A stretch of 64,000 nucleotides of DNA. It comes from Hemileia vastatrix. Lineage: Eukaryota > Basidiomycota > Pucciniomycetes > Pucciniales > Zaghouaniaceae. Below the pieces are notes generated by a model that was not told the DNA's origin, made no database searches, and saw nothing but the letters and a program-made list of their open reading frames with translations. Shown here piece after piece: positions 42,560 through 54,635 of this stretch. A program made the translations under genes and the position numbers. The first letter of the stretch is position 1, and each line of letters starts with the position of its first letter. Location: contig JASXTE010000001.1 of the NCBI GenBank assembly GCA_030280995.1, positions 12,805,001 to 12,869,000 on the forward strand, read 5' to 3'.

Positions 42560-43216
42560 TAAGAATTCTAATATATTTTAAAGGTAATATTAATATTCTT
42601 AAGATCTCACAAAGGGTTGGAAACTCAATAATCAAAGATTTAAGATTTAGAAATGATTACTGAGAAAAATAAGGAAAGATACAATAATAATGATTTAACA
42701 TGAAGCTTTACCACTATTAACTATATGTACGTTTTATAATTTGATTGTAAAGAAATATTGAACCGAAATCCAACCCCTTTTATATCCATTACTCCTCCTT
42801 GCATTGACCTCAGACCCATCCATCATTCGGCACACCACTGACCTCCGAAAATACACCCGTTACACCTTGACCCTCCTCACTAACATCCTTTACCCCTTTA
42901 ATCCTCCACTAACCATCCCATCCATGCTCACTACCCCTTTTAATAACCCACAGATACTTAATAAACCTTTTAGCGGAATATTACATTAACTATTGCGCTG
43001 TGTGTTGCTTATTGAGGAAAAGACTAAACACACTTTTGAGAGATTAGCCAATTTAGATTTAAAGTGTTGACTAGCCCGGTTGAATAGTGAGTACACAAAG
43101 GAAAGTTGCAGTTGCTATGTAGAATTGTTTTCTGCGCTTTGAGTATGGATTTAGATCTCTGTATTATTGATTTAATGAGCTGCTTTTGCCTTGAGTGTCA
43201 CGTGGTGTGTGACAAT
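42560..43216 (-). repeat. C2 5' LTR
   Basis: Matches 35600-36261. The minus-strand start TGTCACACACC is at 43216. The left limit is approximate. Small plus-strand frames at 42804 and 43106 are not genes. Confidence 0.6.
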
Positions 43217-43789
43217 ATGCATATTAATATATTTTATTCATATACATATATGCACATTTTTTTCCATATTCAATATGCATATTTTTAATACATATTCAAT
43301 TTTCATATTTTTATGCATATTCAATATGCATATTTTTATGCATAATCACTATGCATATTTTTATGCATATTTTTTATGCATATTCATCCTTCATAGTCTT
43401 TATGCATACACTTTAGATAGGCATTTCACATCAATTTTTTAACATGCAATAAGTATCCACCATGCAAATTCAAATGCATATGCATCTATATCAAACACAC
43501 AACATATATTCAAGTTTAATATTTGAATATTAAGGTATGCTAAGTGATGTTGTTCAAACTTTTGCCAAACCTGAGATTAACTGATGTTCAATGTGGTTCC
43601 TAAGCTCTGCTCAAGGAGTGATTGTTCTGGATTCAATCTGTGACAGTTTATTTTTTCAATGTTTTTTCATATGATTTAAAAACATATTTCTGACAGTTTC
43701 AGGATGGTTTCCCAACATTGTCCTGATAAATTCCTGATAGTTTCAAATAGAGGGAACTGTTATCAGTTCACCCCCGGATTTCCTGTGGA
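43217..43789. repeat. Dispersed repeat with ATGCATATT block, copy 2
   Basis: Same sequence as 5474-6051, directly abutting the C2 LTR edge. Ends CCCCCGGATTTCCTGTGG. Confidence 0.75.
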
Positions 43790-44921
43790 GTCTTTGGCTA
43801 TTTACCAATACTTAGTTGAACTTAATTTTTCTTTGAGGACTACACTCTTTTCTAAGCCATCACATGTCACTTGTTTCCATTAACAACACTCACATTTTTT
43901 TCTAGGACCTCAAATTTCCAAACTATCAATTCAAAAAAAATTCATGGCCATGCAGGCAGTGCATGGCTGTTGGAATTGGAATGTGGGAATACCTCCATCA
44001 GCACAAGGGTGAGGAGGATTTAGTTTGGGAATGTGTTGTTCAGGCATTAATAAAAGGTTTTAAATTTAAATAAAATATAAAAAAGAGTATATAGTTGTTT
44101 GAAATAAATAGAGGAGATAGGTTTAATCTAGAAATTTCATGCTCAACAGAGATTAAATTTCATACCTGGGCATCTGCCACACAGCATGTGACAATAAAAA
44201 AAAAGCAGCTCACTAAGTCCATAATCCACGGAATAAATTTCTCAACTAAATCCATACCCAAAATTCAGAAGCATTATTTTCTTAGAAGCTGTGTTTCCTT
44301 TGTTTTCTCAATCCAGGCTCCCTTATTTTACTGCGCTTTGTGTAAATTCTAAATCTTAATTTGTCAATTGATTTCAATTATGCACTGATTCTTTTTAATT
44401 TAAGTGAGTGAATGTACTATTAGTGCTATTATCAATGTGATATTCTCAATGTGGGTTATTGTGTGTCTGAGGGTTGTTAATGGGATTGTGAGTTGGAACA
44501 GTTGTAAATATTAAGGGTTCTGTGATATGTAAATAAAATTTATTAGAATGGTCAATGCAAGGTGGAGTTGTCTATATAAATGGTGTTGATTTTGATTTGG
44601 CATTTCTTTGAATTAAATTATAATATTTTTGTGATAGTGTTTAAATTTATATAAATATATATTGGGTATTTTTTTTCCTCCCTTTTCTTAATAATAAGTT
44701 TTAAAATCAATTCTAAATCCATAAATAATATCCCTTGATTATTAATTTATCAACCCTTTTTGAGATTTCTTAGAATAATATTATCACCTTTAAATATATA
44801 TTAATATTCCTCTAAAACATATAATGAAGCAGGGTAATTTCCTCTGAAGTGTCTTTGAAGTACTTCATAAAATTATTCTTCTATGCTCAAATTAGTTTCA
44901 ACTCCCCTTACCCAATCTAAC
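43790..44921. other. Unassigned AT-rich region
   Basis: No recognisable gene. The plus frame 44095-44352 has no family resemblance. A small inverted repeat GCCATGCA/TGCATGGC is at about 43947-43967. Confidence 0.4.
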
Positions 44922-45140
44922 TTACTCAGGAACACCCTTGACCTTGTGCGTAAGTTGTCCAGTGACACAAAGTACAGGACCATGAGCTTGCTGTATCACA
45001 GTGAATAGTCTAAAAATTTCTTGTTGTTGGCAAAAGATAATTGCTTCTTGATTTCCAAGAGATTCATGTGTTATGCATGTGTTGTCTTCCAGAGTCTCAT
45101 AAAAGACAGTATATTGGCCATAAGATTTTAATTGACTGTG
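44922..45140 (-). other. Possible coding exon of unknown gene
   Basis: A 72-codon open minus-strand stretch without ATG, reading YGQYTVFYETLEDNTC, EAIIFCQQQEIF and HGPVLCVTGQLTHK. It is bounded by AG near 45142 and followed by a consensus donor GTAAGT overlapping the terminal TAA (about 44926). Composition is more protein-like than its surroundings. It does not match anything I recognise; it could be a retroelement fragment or chance. Confidence 0.25.
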
Positions 45141-46288
45141 TTGAACATTGGGCTTAACAGGAAGAAGGGGGAGATGTCATCAGTTATCTCAATGGGACCT
45201 GAAGGGTCATATTCCAAGGAAGGTGAGTGGAAGGAGGAAAAACTTTCCTGGTTAAAAGTGGTTGTAGCAAATTAAGTAGTAGAGAAGGATAATAAAAGGA
45301 GAGAGAAAAGTAAGAAATAGAGAAAGATAGAAAAAAGTACAGAAAAATAATAATAAGAAGAATAAGAACAGGTAAAGGTAAATAGAAAAGAATGAAAGAA
45401 AAAAAAGTATCATAGAAAGCCAAGGGAGAAGAAAGAGAAATTTACTAGTAGACTTACACACTTGTGAAAAAATTCTGAGACATGCTAGCAGGTGCCTTCC
45501 CCCAATTCAACTACCATAGTTAAGTCAGGGATGGTAAACTTCAAGCAGGTGCCAGATTTTTTTATGGTGAGATGGTAATAAAAATTTAGAAAAGTGATTT
45601 AAGGAGAAAAAGATAAAGAAAGATTAAAGATTGAAGGAAGTTAATATAGTAATAGATAATATTTAAATTAAAATAGTAAAAATATAGATGATAGTAAAAA
45701 ATAGTAAGAATGAATCAAATGAATAAAAGGTTTCTAAGGGATGTAGGGAAGTAGGGCAAGATTGAAACAAAATTGTATTGAAAAAAGAGGTAGCTTAAGT
45801 GTGTATTATGGTCTGCTCTGATGAATTTAAACTTCTAATATAGATAAAAAGACTTATATTGATAGCATCCACACTCTCAGGTCAAGTTAGCTTTGGTATG
45901 CATATTTTACTGAAAATAGCAGCTAAAATTCAACAATCTTCATTACATCACACCCAAAAATAGCTCTTTATTATTTTACCACATGTTCTGTGCAATGTGA
46001 ACACCTCTAAAAATTCCTATCAATACATAAAGTAAAAAAAATTGGTTGATTAATTAACATCCACTTGGAACGCAGTTAAACAGTAAGTAAAGCAAATATA
46101 TTTCTCATTTAGTTCTAGTAATTCATAGAAAAAGTTAAATGTAGAAATAAAAAAAATTGGGACCAAAAAAATTTGAGTAAAAAAAAATGAATATACTGAG
46201 TTAATGCATAGAGATGTGAAAAAATAAATTAAAAATTACTGAATTCATTCAAAAACATGAATGTTGAATATTTTTTGCAAGTGGTACT
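45141..46288. other. Unassigned AT-rich region
   Basis: Purine-rich tract at 45230-45430 gives spurious hydrophobic minus-strand frames. No gene found. Confidence 0.4.
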
Positions 46289-48329
46289 TGTGGAGAATGA
46301 TGCCTTGCATAACCAGGGTAAGATCTCTGGAGAACTCAGATGCTAAACTATATACTGATTGAAGACTAGCTAAGTACATAGTGTGGTAACACCATAACAT
46401 TTCCTAACTTCACTAGACAGACATCAGCCTAAAATTAATGTAACTACCACCAAAGAGTGACTAGAGATAAACATATACCTACAATCATGTAAAAAAAGTA
46501 TGAAAACTTAAAAGTAAACAAAATACTCATCCCCTATCACCAAATCAAAATACTATCTAGTACCAGCAAGAAGAAAAGGAGATAAAAAATATTGGGACTA
46601 AATGAAAGGAAAGTAGATCCATGGGCTAAGGTGGGAGGATGTGTTTGACGTTATGGTAAGGTAAACTCTTACAGTCGCCTTGCTGTAAGCAGAATCCAGA
46701 GGAGATATGTGGATTTAGCTGAAAACCCCATCCTTCCAATAAAAATAACAAAGTGGGAATTCTAAATCACTAAGCTAACCAGTCTACTTGGATCTGTTTG
46801 ATAAAAATAATGAAACTCTAATATGTTTAACGCTTATTGAGATTTAAATAAAAGTGGCTGTTGAGAAAAGAAATACTGATAACAACAATTAAGGTGTACC
46901 AGTGAAAGATCTGAAAAGATTGACTTTTATGTTTTTATAATAATTTGAGTTTTTATGAGACAGCAATAATCAAGTCCCAGTGATGAAGACCTTTCTAAAG
47001 ATACCCTGTATGAAGTGTGATTTAAATTGTTGAGTAGTATTTCTAAAATGTTATATATAAAATATAAAGTTATAAGGGTATTACAATTTTATTTAATTTG
47101 TTGAGTAATAAAAAAATGAGACCGTGGTGGTTAAAGATTAAGCTGTATGATCTATCCCCCTTCAATTTCGAGTTTGAGAGACTCTTAAGTATTCCTAGTC
47201 ACGTGCCTAAGTTTTCCCCTCCAGAGCTCTCCCAGAGTCAATCCGGAGCCCGTACGGAGTCCAAATGGAGTCTGTCCGGACTTCCGGACTCAATTAGAAC
47301 CTTTAAAACTATAATAAAAAATCTAGAAAAATTACACATAATAGAGCCACTTCTCCTTTACATTCCAAACTAATTTTCGTAGTCTGCGCAGCTCTAATCA
47401 CCCTGTGAAAATTCACCAAAGTTAAGTAATTTCTAAAAACTTAAGTATTTCTATAAAACTTTAAAATTCATTTAAAAAATATAAGAAAAATAGTAAAAAT
47501 TCTGGGAAAATTTCCCAAGGTTCTTGAGTTACTTGACTTGATACTTATAAATTCTTCAGACCGTAAAAATAAGTTTTCTCCGTAAAATAAATTGTTTTCG
47601 CGTAGGCATTTGCTCTTGACCAATTTTTTCATATTTAAAACTCAAATAAATTAAATAAAACCCTTTTATATATAAAAAAATAATAACGCCAATCTTGCAT
47701 GCTGTAATAACTCCATTTACATACTTATGTGCCATACTAAACTTTAGGCTACCACAACGTATAAAAGAGATGAGTTAGTCATAATGTATTTTTAAGATTG
47801 AGAAAATTAAAAGCAAAATTTAGAGTTTGGGAGAGTACTGAATTGCTTGAATATTTAGTTGGAGGCTGATAGAAGTGAGTTAAAGGTAAGTGTGGGAGAA
47901 GTTTGGAGAAACAGAGATAAGTAACTTCAAAATTTAGGAGCTTAGAAAGCACAATAAGGGAAAAAGTGTTGAATTGGAAAGGCATCCAAAATTATCCAAG
48001 GAGAAGGGCTTGGGTTTAAGAAGTGAGATATTCAGGAAGGGAAACTTTTTCACAGTTTTCAAGGGGAAAATATTCCACAATTTTCAGGGGGAAAACATCC
48101 AACAAGCTTAGTTTATTTTCTAGAATAAAAGGATAGATTGAGGTGTACTTAGAAAATAGCTATGAAGGAGCAACAGGGGCTCCTCACGGGGTTCTTCACA
48201 AGCAGAAGGCCCACAACCTGTAGAGAATGATGCATTTAAGAACAAAGGAAACATATCTGGTACACTCAGAAGCTACACTATATATTGATAGAAAACTAGT
48301 TAATTAAATAGTATGGTAACACCATAACA
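46289..48329. mobile_element. TRIM-like element with 111-bp terminal repeats, interrupted by a solo LTR
   Basis: Direct terminal repeats of 111 bp at 46289-46399 and 48219-48329 begin TGT(A/G)GAGAATGATGC and end ACACCATAACA, obeying TG...CA. Flanks GTACT (46284-46288) and GTAAT (48330-48334) look like a 5-bp target duplication with one change. Removing the solo LTR and its 4-bp duplication leaves about 930 bp with no coding capacity. Orientation is unclear. Confidence 0.6.
46652..47756 (-). repeat. Solo LTR of the E2 family
   Basis: 1105 bp, minus orientation, TATGGTAAGG to GGCTACCACA, clearly the E2 LTR with moderate divergence. It is flanked by the perfect 4-bp duplication ACGT (46648-46651 and 47757-47760), which fixes the LTR ends and shows recombination between LTRs of a former full element. 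Confidence 0.9.
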
Positions 48330-48427
48330 GTAATGGCACTTTAATTTTTAGTATAGTAATAACTTATTAATTGTTAAGTACATAACATGTATATAGTCTG
48401 TGGTGCATCTGTCATTTCTAACTCCAG

Positions 48428-49562
48428 TGTAGAAAGACTCTTACAGTTGCCTTTCTGTAAGCAGAATCCAAGGTAGTTAAATAAACAGAAGAAAAACCTG
48501 TCCCTCTAAGTAAAATAAGAGTTCTCAATTAAGTAAGATAAATCCTCTACTTGATATTAAGTGAAAAATAAACTATTTGTTATTAACAGTGTTGAGATTT
48601 TGAATCAGTGTTTTTTATAATGATAGTAAGAAATAAAACAGTGAAGCTGTATTTAAAAAAGTTATTAAAATGATTGAATAATATATTTTTATGAAGCTTT
48701 TATTTTTAAAAGATTTAGTTGTCAAATTCAGATCCCTGGTGATGAGACCCTTAAAATAATACTCTATAAGTTATTATATGTGAAAATGAATGAATTTTAT
48801 AAAATTTTATGTAAAAGTGTTATATTTATAAAGGTATTTCAAATTCCTAACTTTTTATGTAAAATAATAATGAAGACTGTAGTTATATGTTATGATGTCT
48901 GATTATTGATTTTAATACTTAAGATACAAGTTTTTAGATAGATTGTTATATAGATTGTTAGATAATTTCATATTTTGAGTCTACAGACTTTATATGCATA
49001 GTATTTCATGTGCCCTATTTTCACTAGCTGGAGCATCCCAGAGCTTGTATGGAGCTTTTCTGGAGCATTCCAGAGTCTGTACGGACTTTTGGACTCAATA
49101 AGTACCTTAAAATACTGCTAAAAATCTAGAAAAATTAAAGATAATAAAGCTACTTCTCCTCTAAAATCTCTTCTACTTTTTGTAGTCTGTGAGGCCCTTT
49201 TTCACTAGTAAAAAATTATCAAAGCTCAAGTAAATCATGAAAAATTAAAAATAATCAAAAATACTTCATAAAATTATTGAAAATAGTAGAAAAATGGTAA
49301 AAATACCAAAAAATTTTACAACAGCTCTTGAGACTCCTTAATTTGATTTCAATGTACTTTTAGACCTATACTTGCATATTCTGACCAATAATTATTTGTT
49401 TATTTTTGACTTGTAAAAATACCCTCTTAAACACTTTTCCATACTAATTTTATTAAATAAAAACTATTATAAATTTAGATTAGCTCTCCCAATCAAAATA
49501 ATCATCTCCAATATTCCTCTTTTAATAAAATTTAGTGACATACTAAACTTTAGACTTCAACA
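48428..49562 (-). repeat. E3 3' LTR
   Basis: 1135 bp. The minus strand begins TGTTGAAGTCTAAAG after purine tract AGAGAGATGA (49572-49563) and ends TCTACA. It is a distant homologue of the E2 LTR, with the terminal CTTACAG/CTGTAAG hairpin kept. Confidence 0.75.
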
Positions 49563-49710
49563 TCATCTCTCTAATGAAGAATGTTCCCATTCTTTTTAAA
49601 TTTGCATAATTGATTTAAAACATATTCATCCTCTTTTCATCCTCTACAGCTAGCTACCTTAACTACTAATGAATATTTTCACTTTAATTATAATCAATAT
49701 CATCATCAAT

Positions 49711-50389
49711 ATGTCATCAAAATATCTTGCTTTCCCATGTGAACTGTGTGCCAAATACCAGGTACCTTGTCTGACTTCTAACCCTGGTCTTCCTGGAATA
49801 ACTTCCTGTGATCTTTGCAAGCTTAAGAAAATAAAGTGTAATATTATAATTATTCCTTCCAGAACTAAATTTTATACGGTACCAGCTGCTCTTCCTGATC
49901 CAACAATTACCAAAAAGAGATTATCAAAAATTCCCACCTTTTTCAAAATATAAAGGCCAAAACAGCTTCTTCATCTAAGAATCCTAATTCTGAGCTCCTT
50001 TCTCCATCTCAAGATCCTAATCTTATTATGCCTGTTTCTCCATTCAATTTTTCCAAATAATTATTTCCTGACTCAAAAAGTTAGTCGTTTACTTATATTT
50101 AGTAATACTCCTACCAATTCCAAATCCAACTACTATCCCTTCCAAAACCTAAGCTATTAAAATCACCAATACAGATTATGTTGGCCATGTACAGAATGAT
50201 TAAATTAATTATTATCCTAAATATAATAGATATCTCTTTCTTTATTTTTGTGATGATATGAAGCATAAATTTTTAACTTATTTTCAGGAAACCCCCACTA
50301 ATAATACTGAAGATTTAATGAAGAGATGAATTTTGATGCAGTTTTTTGATAATGGTGTTGTAAAATTCAAAATAAATTATTTATTTTGA
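49711..50389 (+). pseudogene. E3 antisense gene B (Zn2Cys6), decayed
   Basis: Exon 1 starts MSSKYLAFPCELCAKYQ and carries the whole cluster: CELCAKYQVPC, then CDLCKLKKIKC, nearly the same as E2. A frameshift follows the basic segment TKKRLSKIPTFFK at about 49950. Exon 2 still reads YLFLYFCDDMKHKF and LTYFQETPTNNTEDLMKR, ending NYLF with stop at 50389; a TGA interrupts after LMKR. The start lies 148 bp from the LTR edge, as in the other copies. Closest relative in the window is E2 gene B. Confidence 0.8.
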
Positions 50390-50470
50390 TTGTCTTTTCT
50401 TGTTTTGAAATTTAATTCCTTAATTTTTTTGATTCTGATAACTTTTATTGTCTGGTTCATTTTAATTCTT

Positions 50471-50722
50471 TTAAAATTGTCTTTTTAATTTTAATCTTCG
50501 AAATAAACTTTTAATAATCCTTATTTGCCTTGTGATGATTACACTACTGGGAGAAATTTCAAATCCCTTAATACTATCCTCTACCATTTTCCACCTGTTC
50601 TCACAGCATGAGAGAGTGGGCCTCCCTGTTGAGCTGAATACTTTTGATTCTCTTCCCATTGGGCTTCCCCCTGAGCCAAATACTCTGATTCCAATCTCTC
50701 CAAAAGGTCCTCCAAGCTTCAC
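50471..50722 (-). CDS. E3 sense-strand small frame (KLGGP frame)
   Basis: 83-codon open frame in gag-pol orientation: MKLGGPFGEIGIRVFGSGG, then ESKVFSSTGRPTLSCC and SPSSVIITRQ. It aligns residue by residue with 28273-28467 of E2. Contains an internal near-repeat (GGP...VFGS / GSP...VFSS). Function unknown; it may be a conserved RNA block that happens to be open. Confidence 0.35.
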   Translation of the reverse strand: MKLGGPFGEIGIRVFGSGGSPMGRESKVFSSTGRPTLSCCENRWKMVEDSIKGFEISPSSVIITRQIRIIKSLFRRLKLKRQF

Positions 50723-51135
50723 CTAAAATAGTCTACCAAAGAGAGCCAGTAAATCCAGATCCTATCCTTCTTCTATGATTGAGTATCATAACATTCAAAT
50801 AAAGTTCCAACCCTTTAAAATCACTCCTAATTTTTATCATAAATCATAATTTTCCAGACATTCTTGGTACTTTTATTTTCAGCTTTTTAAAAATCTCCAT
50901 CAATAACCTTTAAAATCTCCATCTTTCTTTATTCCCAAAATATATCCATTTAATGAAATCTTCATTCCCTGAATTTTGTTGAACTGTTTCCATTAATGAC
51001 TAAGTTGTCTAAATGAGTGAGTTCCAGTTTTAGTAGTGATGAACCAGTGATTCAATAAAAAATGACTGAATTGAATATCCCACTAGATTAAATTTTCCTC
51101 CTAATATCCTTGAAAACCAAACTTTCAATTGATTT

Positions 51136-51290
51136 CCATTTCATAGTCTTGGTGGACCAAAGAGAAAGTAATTTTCCAGTTTAAGGTCATAGGGGACCAA
51201 TGATTGACATTTTTCTGTTTGATTCCAGTTTAGGGTCATAGAGGACTAAATCACAATAGTTCATTTCCATTTTTAGGTCATAGTGCACCA
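51136..51290 (-). repeat. TAAACTGG stem-loop motifs in E3
   Basis: On the minus strand three to four copies, including GGTC-CCCTAT-GACC followed by TTAAACTGG (about 51210-51185) and AGTC-CTCTAT-GACC followed by CTAAACTGG (about 51252-51228). They lie between antisense genes A and B, as in E2 and E4. Confidence 0.75.
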
Positions 51291-51412
51291 AAGATTGTGT
51301 TGATTCCAACTGCCTACTACTGTCCTTGAACCCATTTTTCCACCATACTTTTCTCCATTCTCTATTTTCCTATCCAGGTTATCCTTTCCATCCTAATTTA
51401 AAAATTTTCAAG

Positions 51413-52509
51413 ATGACTCCTTCTAACTTCACCACTTCTAGTGACCAAGTCTTTTATTACTGTTCTTTTACACATCAAGAGTGCACCTACACTTATAACC
51501 AGAAAAGATAATTCTACAACAGAACCTGTTTAAACTGCTTTGAAAAGAAGAAGAAATTCTCTGGCCTTAAATATGGCTTTCTCCCTCTTCCTGCCACCTG
51601 CTTTGCCTCTCATTGAAAAACTTCTACTCCTTCTCCAAAATCATCCACCTCTAAAATTCTTATTCCTTTCACACCATCAGTCTTTTTAAATATTTCTTCT
51701 GACTCTGAGTCTCTGTCTCAACCTCCATCTCTCCAATCAATACTCTCTTCTATCATTCCTAGAACTCCTACTTCTCCAAAAGTGATGTTGAATCCACCTA
51801 AATCAATTCTGGAAATTTATCCTTCTTCATTTTCTCCACATCCTATATCAGAGCTTATTCCTCCTCAACCCAAAATCAGCAGCCCCCCTTGTCCTTCTTC
51901 TTCATCAAAGAGACCCAGATCCCCTAGTCCTCGAATAATTTTCTGTAAGAAAAGATATATTCCAAAATTTAATGGATCACCAATCCCTGCTCCATCCAGA
52001 GATATCCTAACTATCCTAAAACCACCTTCATTCCACAACATTAAAAATACCTACTCTTCCCTTCTTGAAGAAAAATTTCTACAAAGCCTGCCTTTAAATC
52101 TTGATATTGACACAGTTTACTCTAGTAAGCAAATAAAATCTCATTCTTCTATATAAATTTATCTCTTGACTTTTATTGATGAACTGATCTAGATTTTCTT
52201 GGATCCCATTATTCTCTATCCGCTTATTATATTCCTGATTGAGAACCCACTTCAGCTATGGTGAAATGTAATGAGGTCACTCAACAACTATATTTCATTT
52301 TCAAACTCAACTTTGCCCATTACAAGGATTATCTGCCAAAAGACTCATCAGAAGTATTTGCAAGAGAAAAATTCCTAAAATGTCACTTTGAAATGGTCAC
52401 TCGGCTTGACCATAAAAAATGACATCAATTCAAAGAAATTGAAAGATTTAATAGAACCTTTCCTGAAATTTTTACTGTGCTGTCTTCATTGAAAGAAAAA
52501 CATCTTTAA
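51413..52509 (+). pseudogene. E3 antisense gene A (Zn-cluster protein), decayed
   Basis: Exon 1 51413-52124, intron 52125-52192 (GTAAGC...ATCTAG, 68 nt, phase 1), exon 2 52193-52509. Intron length and phase equal those of E4 gene A. The N-terminus is degenerate: YYCSFTHQECTYTYN, then TCLNCFEKKKKF, so several cluster cysteines are lost. Stops at 51509, near 51616 and in exon 2. The middle is Ser/Pro-rich with KRPRSPSPRIIFCKKRYI. Exon 2 has SSEVFAREKFLKCHFEMVTR, corresponding to the helical tail of E4 gene A. Confidence 0.72.
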
Positions 52510-52539
52510 CTCTTCAGGATCCTGCTAGAAATTTTAAAG

Positions 52540-52755
52540 AAACAAAAAAAATCCATATATATAAAAATCCTAAAAAAAACACACTACTATTTATTTTTTA
52601 TTATATTATATTTTTTATTATTATTTTTTATATATGTTATTTCATTTTTATTTTTTTTACTTTATGAAATTTATAAAATTGTAGAGTAGAAAATTTTTGA
52701 AATAGAAAATATATAATTATAAATTTGAAAATTAAAATTAAATATATAAAAAGTT
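52540..52755. repeat. AT-rich low-complexity tract in E3
   Basis: TTTATTATT-type sequence between antisense gene A and hairpin C, comparable to 26860-27185 in E2 and 62620-62750 in E4. Confidence 0.7.
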
Positions 52756-52796
52756 GCCCCCAGCCATTTGATGAGCCATACTCTTGACATGATACC

Positions 52797-53252
52797 CACA
52801 TTCTAGTTCACCTTAATTTGGGATACAAAAAAAAGAAATTGAAAATAAACAATAATAATATTTGAAAAAATTTAGAAAACCATAAAAAACAAAAATAGAA
52901 AATGATTACTGGGTGGGCTCCTTCCAATTCATAAAAATTTTTGGAGATCACAAGTGATCATTATCCCTGAATAAATTAATTTTTAATAAATTTAAAAGGA
53001 AAATAAAATAAAACTTTAACATAAAAAATTCAAACATAAATTTCATAAATCAAATATTAAACATAAAAACAATTTGTTGAATCCAGCTTCAAATGAGTTT
53101 AATCAGTAAACATTGTGTTGTTCCAGTTTATAGTCTTTGAGAACTACCTATAAAACAAAAACAAAGCCAGGATTCAACTAGGAACAGGGAAAATATGGTA
53201 AAAAAAATTCTGGGGTAACTGTGTATAGAGCAGCCAGCCCTACAATTACCCC
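52797..53252 (-). ncRNA. E3 hairpin block: C (52797-52823), B (52901-52962), A (53212-53252)
   Basis: Same order relative to pol as in E2. Hairpin A keeps GGGGTAATTG/CAGTTACCCC with one G-T pair and the loop GGGCTGGCTGCTCTATA. Hairpin B keeps the outer pairs. Hairpin C is weakened (one arm reads AATTTGGG). Confidence 0.7.
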
Positions 53253-53379
53253 CAAACTTCCCAATATTAAATTTAGAAGGTTCCCCTGTGAACACATCTA
53301 CCAAAATAATTAAATTCCAACTCAATTTTCCACCATAATCTTTTTCAACATTCAAATTTAATGATTGTTAATTTAAATG

Positions 53380-53520
53380 GTAGTTTTAGTTTATACTCTC
53401 TCGCAGAGTAAATCTTCTTTAGGAATTATTAAAGTAGTCTATCCTCATTTTGGTGGAAATTTTTTTAAACAATGGTGGGTAGTTTATCCTCATTTCAGAG
53501 TCAGACATTGGAACATCTTT
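53380..53520 (-). repeat. TAAACT-type motifs at the E3 pol end
   Basis: Minus-strand copies AATGAGGATAAACTAC (about 53498-53483), AATGAGGATAGACTAC (about 53446-53431) and a decayed GAGTATAAACT (about 53400), matching the array after E2 pol. Confidence 0.65.
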
Positions 53521-54635
53521 TTTTTCTAGGATAAAACCACTTGACCTGGTCAGAAGCTACCCTCTTTTTTAAATAAAATCTGTCCAACTCCTTTAATACA
53601 TATTAACCACCAGATAATTGATCTCTGACTCTGTATGGTTTATTCCAACTATCTGCAAAAAGTCTTCCCCACTTACTCTCCAAACTACTATTATATGTCA
53701 AGACCATATCTCCAGCCTTCAAAGGTTTCATAATTCTATAGTCCAACCTCTTATCCTAATATCTAACTGACTAATCTCAAATAGTCATCATTTTTGAATA
53801 TGCCTTTTCTATAGTTTCTTCTTTATTTTCTAACTAAACCATTTTTGCACATAGTAATTATTCAGTAGTTTTGACTGTGTCCTGGTCTACTTCAAGATAT
53901 GATTTGGCCTCTTAATCAACTGTTAATACTGCGTTTTGACCAAAAACTAGTTTGTATGGTTAATATCTAGTTTTCCTTTTATTAGTGATTCTGTCAGCAA
54001 ATTATACTAATGTTAAATAGTGCATCCACTTTTCAGTGCTTGCTCCACACATTTCAACTAAAGAATCCTCTATAAATTGATGCCCTCTTTTTAACATTTT
54101 ATCAGCTTCAGGATAATATGGGGTTGCTTCCCTAACCTTTGTTCCAACTTTTGATATAGCCTATCTAAACTCTGTCTTTAATTCAGGACCTCCATCAACC
54201 AATACCAAATTCATAACTCCATACCTATACACACATTTTTTCATTAAAAAATATGCCATATTCCTGGAATTCAAATTAATAATAGGTTCTGCCTCTACCA
54301 AACGAGATGAATTATCTCTGGCTACAATTAAGTATCTTTATCTCCCTTCCTTAATATGAACCGAATCCAAACTAACCCTACCAAAAAGTGTGTTTTCACC
54401 AGTTGCATGTCAGGTTCCTTTGGCCTTAAATAAATTCTCCTTTGACATTAATTTTATGACTGAACTTATTTTTTAACAGTCATATTCATATGAGGCCACT
54501 AAAATCTATCAGAAATTTTTCTATAAGTTTCACCTACTCCCCTATGTCCAAGAACTTCATGCAGTGATTTCATAACTAATTATTTCCCTTTTTTTTCAGT
54601 AATAAAAAATTGAGGATTTGTATACCTCCTCCTCA
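53521..54635 (-). pseudogene. E3 integrase remnant
   Basis: No long open frame, but the minus strand can be followed against E2 pol: GHRGVGET (about 54550-54525), core block, and near 53690-53530 readings such as WNKPYRVRDQLSGG and KKRVASDQVKWFYP, the GPY/F end. Numerous stops and frameshifts. Confidence 0.7.

Larger units (their letters stand above)
36262..43216 (-). mobile_element. Chromodomain Ty3/gypsy element C2
   Basis: Second, uninterrupted copy of the C1 family, minus strand: LTR 42560-43216, gag 42126-41509, zinc knuckle about 41250, protease 41149-40919, linker and RT about 40751-39850, RNase H 39746-38791, integrase 38712-38184, chromodomain 37716-37534. Frames are more damaged than in C1. 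It shows the intact sequence across the E1 insertion point of C1. Confidence 0.85.

Noticed and set aside
45184..45461. Hydrophobic minus-strand frames suggesting a membrane protein
   Set aside because: They arise from a purine-rich low-complexity tract read on the opposite strand.
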